In this document: positions 39,439-49,599 of the stretch, piece after piece
How the letters are laid out: every line of letters starts with the position of its first letter
Numbering within the stretch: position 1 is the stretch's first letter
DNA from: Rotaria socialis
Taxonomy: Eukaryota > Rotifera > Eurotatoria > Philodinida > Philodinidae
Assembly (NCBI GenBank): GCA_905331475.1
Contig: CAJNYU010000030.1
Location: 186,001-250,000 of the forward strand
Length of the DNA stretch: 64,000 nucleotides
Direction: 5' to 3'
Program-made: the position numbers and the translations under genes
Notes under the pieces: generated by a model
What the model saw: only the letters and a program-made list of their open reading frames with translations
Database searches by the model: none
Told to the model about the DNA's origin: nothing

Positions 39439-41276
39439 TGATCAACAAGAATCATCAAAATGGGCCATTAAGGATGAAACAGCCAAACAACAATACACAT
39501 GGGATGAAGTTGACCGTCATTCGAGTTAAAAATATCGATGGATTGTTATAGACAAGCGGATTTATGATGTTACCAATTGGATTAAACATCCAGGTGAACA
39601 GACTGTTCTCAATCATTATGCTGAACAAGATTCAACTGTAAGAAATAAAATATACACGAATAAAAGTGAAATTGAAGTTTTATTGCCCGATAGGAGCCAG
39701 TTCGTGCTTTTCATCCTAATATTGCTCTTGTTCAAAAATATTTCAAAACATTTTACATCGGTGATTTAATCGGCGATGACAATAAAAAGACTACAAAAGA
39801 TGATGATCAAGCATTAAATGATGAAATTGAACAATTAAGACAAAAAGCTATTGCAAAAGTAAAATCCATTGTATTCACGATAGAAATAGCACAACAAATT
39901 TTACAAAACATTTCTTTAGAAACTTTTTCAACCAAATCGATTCTTTTTTATTATAACTTGTTTACATATTTTAGCTTTTGAATTTGCTGTTTATTATGTT
40001 TTAAATCGTTTTGGTACAAGTTGGCTACCTTATTTAATAGCAATTTTGTTTTATATTATTGCCGAAGTTTGTTTTTGTATTTATTTCTTTTAATCAATTG
40101 ATGGATCGAATTTTTTAAAAATTAATCTAGGCTCAATGTGGCTGGATTCAACATGATTTTGGTCATTTATCAGTATTCAACAAACCTTCATGGAATCATG
40201 CATTTCATCATTTTTTTCTCGGCTTCATTAAAGTTTGTTATGATAGATAGATACATATGTATTGTTTTATTGAATAATAATAATTTTTGTTCAGGGAAGA
40301 AGTGCTGATTGGTGGAATAATATGCATTTTCAACATCATTCAAAACCAAATATTATCGACAAAGATCCTGATAACGTGTAGAACCATTGTTTTTATTGGG
40401 AAATGCAATTCCAATACGAGTAAATTTGTTTTTCTTTTGTTTACAATAAGCTCATATTATCTATATTGTACAAAGCTAAAATTAATGTAAAAATATGGAA
40501 AAACAATGCCCCACAATCTACAAACTTTTATATGTTTGTTTTGGTAAAAATCAGCTAATAATCAATAAAATGATTATGTATTAGTTTTATAAACTCTAGC
40601 GGCTCCACTTTTATTTTCTGTCTATTTTCAATTTATGACAATACGACATGCTAGTAAACGATGAAAGTGGATAGTAAAATTTACAGAAATATATATATAA
40701 ATATAATTGATTTAACTTCTTTTGTTTTAGGATCTTGCTTTGTTATCTTTATATTATTGGAAATTTTGTTTTCATTAATCTCACTAGGAGCATTGAACCT
40801 TCATTTTTTAATTGGGTAATTTAATTTCCTTGCATATTCTGTTCGTTTTTTATTTATTTAATTTATCATTGTAGCGCATTCGAAGGTACTTGGTTTGGTA
40901 TGTTACACTTTTGAAATAAAATGTCTTTTTTCATGGAAAACATTATTGTTTTTTTTTCATTCTAAATAGTTGTTGTCTCACAATCGAATCATGTTGTCAT
41001 GGAAGTATCGTATGACGATTCAAAATTATCATGGCTTCAATTACAATTAAAAGGAACATGTAATATTATTGAATCACCATTTAATGATTGGTTTACGGGT
41101 CATTTAAATTTTCAAATTGAACATCAGTAAGCAGAAAATTAATTATTTCAAGTAAGAAAAAAAAGCATTGTTTCATGACTGCTTTCTTCAGTTTATTTTC
41201 GACGATGCCAAGACATAATCTCTATAAAAATCCAATCGGACATAATGGCATTATGCCGAAAATATAACATTCCATA
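39439..41276 (+). pseudogene. Front-end fatty-acid desaturase with cytochrome b5 domain, broken (5' part)
   Basis: Exon-like pieces with normal splice sites encode a b5-fused desaturase of the delta-5/6 front-end class. The b5 part ends around 39637 (YDVTNWIKHPGEQTVL). It then continues FHPNIALVQKYFKTF, a membrane segment at 39920-40066, His box 1 HDFGH near 40155, His box 2 HFQHH near 40325 and His box 3 QIEHH near 41118. Several lesions are visible. TAA at 39527-39529 lies inside the b5 domain. The heme motif HPGG reads HPGE. A two-base excess near 40374 shifts the frame after the DPD that follows His box 2. TGA at 40662 interrupts a later exon. Finally the penultimate exon is cut at 41276 by a hAT-like insertion. 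These enzymes introduce double bonds in polyunsaturated fatty acids in the endoplasmic reticulum. It is very likely non-functional; an intact copy elsewhere in the genome would be expected. Confidence 0.85.
41269..41276. repeat. Left 8-bp target-site duplication (ATTCCATA)
   Basis: ATTCCATA directly precedes the CAGGGGCCGCGCGAAG terminus and recurs at 49238-49245 directly after the opposite terminus. Eight bases is the hallmark length for hAT transposons. Confidence 0.85.
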
Positions 41277-41600
41277 CAGGGGCCGCGCGAAGAGTCTAAG
41301 ATTGAGAGGTGTAAAGTGTAAAAAAATTTTAAGAGACGTACTCGTAGTGAAAATTTTTTAATACAACACCACAGTCAGGTTGTTCAATTTAAATACTTTA
41401 TTTTTCGAGCAAACTCATGACAAGAAAAACAGAAAAAAACATGATTATTAGTTTATTTCACACATAAGCATAATAAACTCAAAAAAGCAATTTTTTAAAA
41501 TTAGAATACGCGTTCTATGGACGTTGGATACGTCTATCCTTCATTTTTGCCCAATTCTTTGCTAGACCGTTTTATTGGGGGGAGGGTGTACACCCCCCCC

Positions 41601-42022
41601 TGTTACGCTCTCAGTGATGTCGACTGATGTGCAACTATTAGAAATACCAGGAGCCACAATAACTGTTTATGGCCAATTGGAGAAACGATAAGAATTATGA
41701 CTTGACTAAAGATACCAATGATTTATTGAACAAGACAAGATAGAGAAACGAACGAGAGTTATTCAACAATAGTTCAAAGAATTAGCGTTGAGTATGTTGA
41801 AGAACAGTTGAGAATAGAAGAAGAAAAAGGCAATAGAATCTTCTTCTACTATTTTGTTGACAAAGACGAATATATAGTAACTCGTTTAGAAGGAAAAACA
41901 GTAAGTATATGATACATTGATTTTTTATATATTGGCGCGTACAAGAAAAAGAAACGATTAATTATACTCATATAGAAAAGAATAGATATATTAATAAAAT
42001 CAGTAGTGACCGTACCGTCACA
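41601..42022 (-). repeat. 3' LTR (422 bp)
   Basis: Identical in length and almost identical in sequence to the copy at 48796-49217. I see one difference: A here versus G there, in the context gacttgactaa(a/g)gatacc. It is bounded by TGT and ACA in the orientation given. Confidence 0.95.
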
Positions 42023-42352
42023 GGGCTCCCGTACCAAATGAAAACGGACCTCTGGGCCGTTAGATTTGATGGTGGAAGAAAGGCTGATGTTTGGTGATTA
42101 GAGGATAGATTGAAATAAAAGAGAAGGGAAAGAGAGAAGATATGTTGTATGACGAAAATTAAAGTTTTGTGTTGATAATGAAAATGGCAGGCGAGATAGA
42201 TAATTAAAATAATTGATGAGAAAACTAAGGAAGAGAAGAGAAAAGAAGAGAAAGGTAGAATAAGATTTTTTTTTTAAACACAAAATGAATTGGATATACA
42301 GATCGAGAAGACAACGAATGAACAGGAAATCGATAAGAAGAAAAATAAGGAT

Positions 42353-45300
42353 CTAGTCGATACTATTAAAGGAATAATAGCGTTCGAGACGATTGACGTG
42401 GATTGGACTAAGTTGTTGACCAGTAATTGTATGAATTAATGAATAAGTCAAGGAAGATAAACGTTCCATGACACGGTAAGGTCCTTCACGTCGTGCGCTG
42501 AGTTTCTTTCCACGCCATTTTCCCATTGCAATACCAGACAGAGCGGTGACCCAAACTAAGTCACCAGGTTCAAATTGAAGTGAACGATGATATTGATTGT
42601 ATTGGTCAGCTTGCTTTTGATGAGAAATATCGAGAATTTCTCTAGTACTAGCATAAGCTGGTAAAAGATCAGCAAGCAATTGTTTGCGATAGTCTAATAA
42701 ATCAGTCTTTGTAGGAGATTGATCTAGAGGCGCAGGTGAAGGTAGACATAAATCTAATGGTTGGCGTGGGTGACGACCAAACATGAGAAAAGCTGGCGAT
42801 TGTTCAGTAGAATCACTTGGTGCCGTCCGTAGCGCAAATGCGATCTGAGGAAGTTTAATATCCCAAGATTTGTTATCGTTATAAGCAAGTGCAGCTAGTA
42901 ATGGTTTAATGGTTCGATTAACGCGTTCACATAAGTTGCTTTGTGGATGATAAAGTGGTGTTCGTTGATGTTTTATATCAAGAGCTAAACATACATTGGT
43001 GAATATATTCGAAAGAAATTGAACACCATTATCTGAAATAACTCGAACTGGAAAACCGAAACGGCATAAAACTTCATCGACGAATACTTGAGCGATTGTT
43101 TTTGCTTTTGTATTAGCAAGCGGAAAGAGTTCAATCCATTTAGTGAAATAATCGATAACGACGAGAATGAAAGAATTACCGCGTCGGGTTTTAGGTAGTG
43201 GTCCCGTTAGATCAATACCAACAGTATTCCACGGTTCATTGACGACTATAGGACGCATTAAACCACCAGGTTTCTGAGTAGAAGCCTTAAATTGTTGGCA
43301 TAGTTTGCATGAACGAACATATGCTTCGACATCGCGACGCATATGTGGCCAATAAAAGCGATTTGAAAGACGATATAAAGTCTTGCGGCGGCCGAGATGA
43401 GCGGCCGTTGCATGATCATGAGCAAGCGATAAAAGTTCAACAATTTTCGATGTCGGAATAACAAGACGGAGTTGTTCGTGAGAGCGAAATAACCGAGAAT
43501 CAGAAGCAACACTAGAAGAAGAATTTTCAACAACAGATCGAGGTAAACGAAAGACACGATAAAGCGCACCGTCAACAAGTCGATGACAAGAAGCTTGTTG
43601 ATGAATCTTTGACTGCCCAGCAGCATCCGGAAGTTGTTGATTTTGTAAATAATTAAGAAGTGGAAGAAGTTCACTCTCTTTCCATTGTGCAATTCTTATA
43701 TCTTCATATAATCTAATGTTATCACCGAAATGTATATTAGCTAGAGAAATAGAATATGAGGATATCGGTGAAAATATATTAGTAATATTAGAAAGTGAAA
43801 TAGGTATAACAAGTTGTGGAGGTGGCAGTGAAGAATGACGAAGATAGTCAAGTACGAGCGAATAACCATGATCTACAACCGATGATGAATCATAAGATTC
43901 TTGAGTTGCAATAACTTGGTTAGAATTAGAAAGATCATCAACAGGAGCACGTGAAAGAGCGTCGCAATTTGTATTTTCAACACCTGGACGATGTTGAATA
44001 TCGACGTCGTAAACTGCTATTTGCATTGCCCATCTGGCAAGACGACTATTAAGATCTTTAGTGTTGTGTAACCACTTAAGTGCTTTATGATCGGTTAGAA
44101 TAGTGAAACGAACACCTTCAAGATATGGACGAAAGTGAGAACAACCGTAAACAATAGCGAGACACTCGCGCTCAGTTGGTGAAAACTTACGCTCAGACGC
44201 AGAAAGAGTACGACTAGCGTAACCGATAACATGTTCACGATGAACGCCGTCATCATCAACGAGCTTTTGAGCTAAAATAGCGGAAAGGCCAACGTCAGAC
44301 GCATCGAGTTGAAGAATAAAAGGTTTGTCGAATTGAGGATACGCGATGATTGGTGCTTCTATTAACAAATGACGTAGATGATCGAAAGCCTGTTGGCAAC
44401 ATAATGACCAGTGAAATGGCTTATTGTCTGTATTACGAGTTAACGAGATTAGTGGTTCAGCGATGGTAGCATAATTTCTAATGAACCTTCTATAATAACC
44501 AGTAAGACCCAAAAATGTACGAACATCTTTCAACCGAATTGGAATAGAATAATCACGTACAGCACGAATTTTTTCTGGATCAGGTTCGATACCGGTTTGT
44601 GAAACAACATGACCAAGATATCGAAGTTTTGTTTTGCAAAATTGACATTTAGATAGATGAAGAGTAAGACCACTTGCTTGAATTCGTTGCAGTACAGATT
44701 CAAGATGTTGTAGATGAGACGAAAACGTAGAAGAATAAACGATTATATCGTCAAGATATACTAGAGCGCAACTCCATTTCAAACCGCCTAGAACTAGGTC
44801 CATAAGGCGTTGAAACGTCGCAGGCGCATTAGTTAAGCCAAATGGCATAACTGTAAAATGATAAAGTCCTGCATGCGTAACAAACGCTGTTTTTGGTCGA
44901 CTTTCCTCATCGAGTTCAATCTGCCAGAACCCAGATTTTAAATCCATAGAAGTAAAATATTTTGCTGAACGTAACTGATCGAGAGTGTCATCAATACGAG
45001 GTATTGGATAAACATCTCGAACAGTGGCAGAATTTAGTTGACGAAAGTCGACGCAAAAACGCAAAGAGCCATCCTTTTTCGGTTGTAAAGTAACAGGAGC
45101 GGCGTATGGTCCATTAGCTGGCTCGATAATACCGTCTTGTAACATTTGTTGTATTTGATTGTAAATGATACTTTGACGAGCGGGTGATACGCGATACGGT
45201 CGCAACTTTATAGGCTTAGAGTCGCCAGTATCAATATGATGTCGAGTTAATGAAGTGCGACCTGTTTTTTCATTAAAACAAGTTCGATATTTCAAAAGAA

Positions 45301-46831
45301 GATTTTGTAACTGAGCAACTTGTTCAGAATTAAGATCACTATCGCTAACGATAAGGTCACGCAAAAATTCAGGATTAACAGGAGAAGAAGAAGTAGAAAA
45401 TATAGATGAAGGCGAATGACAAGAGGTAGAAGACGATAAACATGACGAGATAAGAGGTGGTGAATAAAATGAAATAGAAGATGGTGTAGAAGATGAAATA
45501 AGTGTTGATGAGTGGGATGATGGTGGTACGGTTTGCTGATCGGTACAGGAGCTCGGTGAAGACGATGAGAAAGAAAACGAACGACATGATAAATCAGAAC
45601 AAGTTACATTCACACTAGGCAATGAAAGAATCAACGAACCCGAATTGTTTTGTAAAGTATATTGCGAATCGAACGTTGATTGGTTAATCGACGTTGTAGA
45701 TGACGATGGAAATGTGCATGATAATCCTTCTTTGTTATTGGGCATCGGTGATTCCGGTATCATAGATGAAGATGAATTTGAAACATGTTGCATATCGTAA
45801 TCTGCATCGTCAATGTATAAATCAGCCACTGCAATATGTTGTCCGATATGAAATTTTTGTTGACGAGCAGTACAATTAATAATTTGTACGAATGACTTCT
45901 GATCCTTAAAGCGAATTAAGCTGTTGGCAGTGGCGATGTGCGGACGATGACCAGTGATAGAAGCATCCCAAGTATCATGTGAGAGAAAAGTTGGAGTGTT
46001 TACTTGAATGTAAGCTATATGATATGGAGCGATGACACGACGCTCAGTAGATAATACCGGAACATCAATTCTGCCTGCTTGCGTAAGATCAGATGATATC
46101 GAATATCTTCGAGTTGGATCAGTACGTAACCACATCTTATTGTCTTGCAAGTCAAGGACAAGTCCAATGGATTTCATAAAGTCATTTCCAAGAAGAATAA
46201 GATGATGAAAATTTCTAGCAAGAACTGCCGGATGATGTGTAGTAGAACCAGCTAAAGTAATTTGCACGACGACACGTCCTTCCGGTCCAATAGAACTACC
46301 GTCTGGACCTTGTATTTCAGGTCCATTGTAAGGAGCAATAGGACCACCAGAATTGATAATCTTCCAATGACTGGAACTAATGATGGTAACACCTGAACCA
46401 GTATCAAGTAAAACAATTCCTGGAATATCATTGATCTTAGCTTCCGTAGTCAGATAACAATCTCGAGGATAATTGTAAGATGTATTCGAAGCATTAGGTG
46501 GAACGATGAATCCGATTGATTTTGTCGAATGAGGTAAGAATTGAGAATTACATAAATGATCTGAATCATTGATTGAATTGGATATTCCAACCGACGATTT
46601 AGTTTGTACCATGGTTGTTGACGACAATGAATCTTTTGATGTCGGAGTACTAGATGCTGGTAGAGTGACGGATGTTGACGGAATCGAAGAGGATGAAGGT
46701 GAACGTAAGGAAGATAATGCCTCTTCGGTCATTATCTTCCGTGATGGTTTTCCGAATGAGAATTGTTGTAATGAGATGGCGACGGAGAAACAGGTGATGG
46801 CGAATTTGCTATTATTGTAGGAAAATGACAT
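42353..46831 (-). CDS. pol: Pol polyprotein (protease, RT, RNase H, integrase)
   Basis: One open frame of up to 1492 residues, lying in the -1 frame relative to gag and overlapping its end by about 100 bases, as expected for ribosomal frameshifting. Domains in order: a retroviral aspartic protease with LLDTGSGVTII; a long Ser/Pro-rich linker; reverse transcriptase with FTSMDLKSGFWQIEL, MPFGLTNAPATFQ and YLDDIIVYS; and RNase H with LQLDASDVGLSA and TDHKAL. The integrase has a zinc-binding HHCC region (HLGRRKTLYRLSNRFYW, CKLCQQF) and catalytic residues in GIDLTGPLP, ISDNGVQF and an E in CERVNRTIK. It ends with a GDLVWV-type C-terminal fold. All catalytic residues are present, so it may be active. 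The usable start is by frameshift, not necessarily the ATG at 46831. Confidence 0.95.
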   Translation of the reverse strand: MSFSYNNSKFAITCFSVAISLQQFSFGKPSRKIMTEEALSSLRSPSSSSIPSTSVTLPASSTPTSKDSLSSTTMVQTKSSVGISNSINDSDHLCNSQFLPHSTKSIGFIVPPNASNTSYNYPRDCYLTTEAKINDIPGIVLLDTGSGVTIISSSHWKIINSGGPIAPYNGPEIQGPDGSSIGPEGRVVVQITLAGSTTHHPAVLARNFHHLILLGNDFMKSIGLVLDLQDNKMWLRTDPTRRYSISSDLTQAGRIDVPVLSTERRVIAPYHIAYIQVNTPTFLSHDTWDASITGHRPHIATANSLIRFKDQKSFVQIINCTARQQKFHIGQHIAVADLYIDDADYDMQHVSNSSSSMIPESPMPNNKEGLSCTFPSSSTTSINQSTFDSQYTLQNNSGSLILSLPSVNVTCSDLSCRSFSFSSSSPSSCTDQQTVPPSSHSSTLISSSTPSSISFYSPPLISSCLSSSTSCHSPSSIFSTSSSPVNPEFLRDLIVSDSDLNSEQVAQLQNLLLKYRTCFNEKTGRTSLTRHHIDTGDSKPIKLRPYRVSPARQSIIYNQIQQMLQDGIIEPANGPYAAPVTLQPKKDGSLRFCVDFRQLNSATVRDVYPIPRIDDTLDQLRSAKYFTSMDLKSGFWQIELDEESRPKTAFVTHAGLYHFTVMPFGLTNAPATFQRLMDLVLGGLKWSCALVYLDDIIVYSSTFSSHLQHLESVLQRIQASGLTLHLSKCQFCKTKLRYLGHVVSQTGIEPDPEKIRAVRDYSIPIRLKDVRTFLGLTGYYRRFIRNYATIAEPLISLTRNTDNKPFHWSLCCQQAFDHLRHLLIEAPIIAYPQFDKPFILQLDASDVGLSAILAQKLVDDDGVHREHVIGYASRTLSASERKFSPTERECLAIVYGCSHFRPYLEGVRFTILTDHKALKWLHNTKDLNSRLARWAMQIAVYDVDIQHRPGVENTNCDALSRAPVDDLSNSNQVIATQESYDSSSVVDHGYSLVLDYLRHSSLPPPQLVIPISLSNITNIFSPISSYSISLANIHFGDNIRLYEDIRIAQWKESELLPLLNYLQNQQLPDAAGQSKIHQQASCHRLVDGALYRVFRLPRSVVENSSSSVASDSRLFRSHEQLRLVIPTSKIVELLSLAHDHATAAHLGRRKTLYRLSNRFYWPHMRRDVEAYVRSCKLCQQFKASTQKPGGLMRPIVVNEPWNTVGIDLTGPLPKTRRGNSFILVVIDYFTKWIELFPLANTKAKTIAQVFVDEVLCRFGFPVRVISDNGVQFLSNIFTNVCLALDIKHQRTPLYHPQSNLCERVNRTIKPLLAALAYNDNKSWDIKLPQIAFALRTAPSDSTEQSPAFLMFGRHPRQPLDLCLPSPAPLDQSPTKTDLLDYRKQLLADLLPAYASTREILDISHQKQADQYNQYHRSLQFEPGDLVWVTALSGIAMGKWRGKKLSARREGPYRVMERLSSLTYSLIHTITGQQLSPIHVNRLERYYSFNSID

Positions 46832-48639
46832 GATGTTGAATTAGGTCGATAATTAATACTTTCGGTATTAAATGGACAACGTTCCCATGAATGGCCATGC
46901 CGTTCACAACGAGGACACCACCAACGAGTTTTATAATTATTGGATGAATTGGCAGTAGCTGTAGTTCGAGTTGAATTTCTATTAAGCGTTATTGTTGGCC
47001 GTTGGCTTTTGGTAGCGTTGCCATGCTTGTCATAACGGTTAGAATGATATTCGTCAGTACAATTATTATTAACATTGTTGATGTTCGACCGGTTATTATA
47101 TTGATCGTTGTTACTGTTGAAATCATAACTATTATAATTATTGTTTTGATCGTTATTGTTATTGTTATTATTATTAATACGATTATTATTATGATGATTG
47201 TTATTCATATTCTTTGTATTTTGTTGTTTGTTAAAATCGTTGGATCTATGCATAATGCTAATAGAAGGGTCTGTATTATGAGCACTAATACGATTACGAT
47301 TGTTGTCGAATGAGTTGTTGTTGTTATTATGAGAATGTTGATTATAATTTTGTTTATGATCAGTTGGTTTATTCGATGATGATGGCGCATATTGATCACT
47401 AGAGTCAATAAATGAAATATTGTTCGTAGTGATACTAACCGGAGGTTTCCTTTTTTGTAGAGCTGTTCGTCTAAGATCTTCAACAATTTTCAGCTCGTCG
47501 ATATTAGATTCAATAGTTAGAATTTTCTTGATAAGTTCTCGCATTGTAAGATTCGCGTCAAAATCTAAACGAGCACGAATATCCAAACGAATTTTTTCGA
47601 CGAATTTACGTATTAACCATTCTTCGTTGCAGTTTGGATCGATTTCGATCATCAGCGACTTTAAACGCTCCAAAAAGTCCATTGTCCTTTCATTATCACC
47701 TTGAAACAAGACATTAAGTTCAGTTCGAAAGTACCGAATCTGATTAGGAGTACGATAACGGTCGTAAAATCTCGTTTTAAATTCCGACCAACTGCGAACA
47801 GGATTGTCAGAATTTTGCATTTGACCGAACCAAGTGAGTGCACTACCAAACAATGCTTGTTGGACGGCATGTAATAGAAGAGTATCATTTTTTCCAACGA
47901 GTGTAGCAGTTCGAATTTCAAATTCAGATAAAAATCCAACTGGTCGTTCATCTGCTGAACCTTTGAATTTTGGCAGATTGTTGTTAGGATGCATTGTATA
48001 AGGTAGAGTAGATAACGAAGAAATATCTAATGACGATAATGGTGGAATTTGAACTGTCGACGATGTTGGTCGTGGTGGTGCTCGAATGACATTTGGTGTC
48101 ATAATATTGGTAGGCATTAATACCTGTGAACAATGAAAATTGTTATCACTCACCGAGTTTTTAATTGGTTTAAAAACGGATGATTGATTCTGTGGAGATG
48201 AGGATTGTTCAGCTTTCATATGTATTGGCGACTGTGTTGGAATCAATGATAACGATTGGTTCGGATATGATATTGATTCATTATTATTCATTTGCGATCG
48301 TGCTAATGCAAGCTCTATTTTCAGTCGATTGTTTTCCTCTTGAGCTTGAATATATTCTGGCAGAAAGTTTGTGGAATTTTCGATTCGAACCGAACGACTG
48401 GAAGGTCTGGAATTCATATTGGTAGATTTTCGTGAAATTACTGTTTCTTCGATGTGCACAAGACGATCGTTCATCGATTCTAATTGATCTTGAATACTTT
48501 CAAGAGTGATATGACGACGCTTTTCTACTTTATCTTGATTAATATAATCGATTTTTGAAAGGGCAACATTTGTTGGTGTTGTGGACTGACGAAAAGCCTG
48601 AGTGAAATCATCCATTTTATCAAAAGAAGGATGTTCCAT
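46732..48639 (-). CDS. gag: Gag protein with CCHC zinc knuckle
   Basis: A 635-residue frame starting at the ATG nearest the primer binding site. It contains a coiled-coil-prone N-terminus, a retrotransposon Gag capsid region at about residues 215-370 (LTWFGQMQN, WSEFKTRFYDRY, ERLKSL), an Asn-rich low-complexity stretch, and one nucleocapsid knuckle CPRCERHGHSWERC (C-X2-C-X4-H-X4-C). It packages element RNA into virus-like particles. It ends at TAA (46732-46734) inside the overlap with pol. The Asn tracts are unusually long. Confidence 0.93.
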   Translation of the reverse strand: MEHPSFDKMDDFTQAFRQSTTPTNVALSKIDYINQDKVEKRRHITLESIQDQLESMNDRLVHIEETVISRKSTNMNSRPSSRSVRIENSTNFLPEYIQAQEENNRLKIELALARSQMNNNESISYPNQSLSLIPTQSPIHMKAEQSSSPQNQSSVFKPIKNSVSDNNFHCSQVLMPTNIMTPNVIRAPPRPTSSTVQIPPLSSLDISSLSTLPYTMHPNNNLPKFKGSADERPVGFLSEFEIRTATLVGKNDTLLLHAVQQALFGSALTWFGQMQNSDNPVRSWSEFKTRFYDRYRTPNQIRYFRTELNVLFQGDNERTMDFLERLKSLMIEIDPNCNEEWLIRKFVEKIRLDIRARLDFDANLTMRELIKKILTIESNIDELKIVEDLRRTALQKRKPPVSITTNNISFIDSSDQYAPSSSNKPTDHKQNYNQHSHNNNNNSFDNNRNRISAHNTDPSISIMHRSNDFNKQQNTKNMNNNHHNNNRINNNNNNNNDQNNNYNSYDFNSNNDQYNNRSNINNVNNNCTDEYHSNRYDKHGNATKSQRPTITLNRNSTRTTATANSSNNYKTRWWCPRCERHGHSWERCPFNTESINYRPNSTSCHFPTIIANSPSPVSPSPSHYNNSHSENHHGR

Positions 48640-48769
48640 TGATGATAACGAAATCGATCGAGAAGATGATAATCGTGTTGGTGAAAAAAAATTGATACAG
48701 ATTGAAATTTTACGTTTTGTAATTGTAAAGGGAAATTATTGGCAGGCCGACGAGAGACAAAACTCACAA

Positions 48770-48793
48770 CGTCAAATCCTGGTGTGATCGCCA
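48770..48793 (-). promoter_or_regulatory. Primer binding site
   Basis: Two bases after the 5' LTR, the minus strand begins TGGCGATCACACCAGGAT. Its complement ends in CCA and contains a T-arm-like TCAAATCC, so it matches the 3' end of a tRNA. Which tRNA was not determined. Confidence 0.8.
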
Positions 48794-48795
48794 CT

Positions 48796-49217
48796 TGTTA
48801 CGCTCTCAGTGATGTCGACTGATGTGCAACTATTAGAAATACCAGGAGCCACAATAACTGTTTATGGCCAATTGGAGAAACGATAAGAATTATGACTTGA
48901 CTAAGGATACCAATGATTTATTGAACAAGACAAGATAGAGAAACGAACGAGAGTTATTCAACAATAGTTCAAAGAATTAGCGTTGAGTATGTTGAAGAAC
49001 AGTTGAGAATAGAAGAAGAAAAAGGCAATAGAATCTTCTTCTACTATTTTGTTGACAAAGACGAATATATAGTAACTCGTTTAGAAGGAAAAACAGTAAG
49101 TATATGATACATTGATTTTTTATATATTGGCGCGTACAAGAAAAAGAAACGATTAATTATACTCATATAGAAAAGAATAGATATATTAATAAAATCAGTA
49201 GTGACCGTACCGTCACA
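48796..49217 (-). repeat. 5' LTR (422 bp)
   Basis: Partner of the LTR at 41601-42022. It should carry the promoter and polyadenylation signal of the retrotransposon. Followed at 49218 by a run of seven C that continues into the hAT-like remnant. Confidence 0.95.
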
Positions 49218-49237
49218 CCCCCCCTTCGCGGTTCCTG

Positions 49238-49428
49238 ATTCCATATATAGTTAAACCTATGGGACGGGCTCTTCTCGATATTTATTGTAAATAAATTTTA
49301 AAATTTTCCAGCAGCCAATTAAAGTTCGACAATTCATTGTATTTTTAGATCACTTGAAACATCCGGTCGAATGTGGCTTGCTACCTATGAAGATTTGATT
49401 CATGCCACAAGTACAAAGGCAAACTAAT
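49238..49428 (+). pseudogene. Desaturase pseudogene, 3' part after the nested insertions
   Basis: After the second ATTCCATA, the interrupted exon resumes with a frame reading PMGRALLDIY, then a short intron and a last exon near 49351 reading SLETSGRMWLATYEDLIHAT with a TAA. This completes the C-terminus of the desaturase. The reading frame across the last intron is not clean (a stop is created at the most obvious junction), adding to the evidence for decay. Confidence 0.75.
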
Positions 49429-49599
49429 TCAAAACACAAAAGAACAATCACATCAACATGCTTTGTTTTTTATTTGTTCCTTCGTCTTGATCATAGATGA
49501 ATAAACATGAGAATGTCTTTATTCTTTTTTTTCTTTCATTAATATGTTTTGAAAATATGAAAATAAACTAATCAAAAACTTTTTTGCTTAATTTTCAAG

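Larger units (their letters stand above)
41601..49217 (-). mobile_element. Ty3/gypsy LTR retrotransposon, nearly intact
   Basis: A 7617-bp element read on the minus strand: 5' LTR (49217-48796), primer binding site, gag, pol (protease, reverse transcriptase, RNase H, integrase) and 3' LTR (42022-41601). LTR ends are TGT...ACA. The order protease-RT-RNaseH-integrase places it in Ty3/gypsy (Metaviridae). There is no envelope-like frame after integrase. Flanking C tracts on both sides fit a short CCCCC-type target duplication inside the hAT-like element. The two LTRs differ at about one base over 422, so insertion is recent. Both long frames are open. Confidence 0.95.
41277..49237. mobile_element. 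hAT-like non-autonomous element, split by a retrotransposon
   Basis: Its left part is 41277-41600 and its right part is 49218-49237; everything between is the gypsy element. Termini are CAGGGGCCGCGCGAAG on the left and, read inward from the right, CAGGAACCGCGAAG. With the 8-bp ATTCCATA duplication this fits the hAT superfamily (terminal CAGGG-type repeats, 8-bp duplication). Without the insert it would be about 340 bases and has no transposase, so it is a MITE. Near its right end is a C tract that served as the target of the retrotransposon. Confidence 0.8.

Noticed and set aside
39405..39551. Frame starting with ATG at 39405 as the true start of the desaturase
   Set aside because: It is in a different phase from the cytochrome b5 reading, which continues through the TAA at 39527; the b5 frame is the one with family similarity.
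41849..42037. Identical short open frames inside both LTRs
   Set aside because: Repetition follows from LTR identity; there is no sign that it encodes a protein.
46735..46765. A classical XXXYYYZ slippery heptamer in the gag/pol overlap
   Set aside because: The overlap contains GGAAAAC in a suitable place, but it does not fit the classical pattern well, so I report only the -1 frame relation.
46569..48787. Plus-strand open frames opposite gag and pol
   Set aside because: Shadows of the retrotransposon coding frames; composition follows the complementary Asn, Ser and Gln codon tracts.
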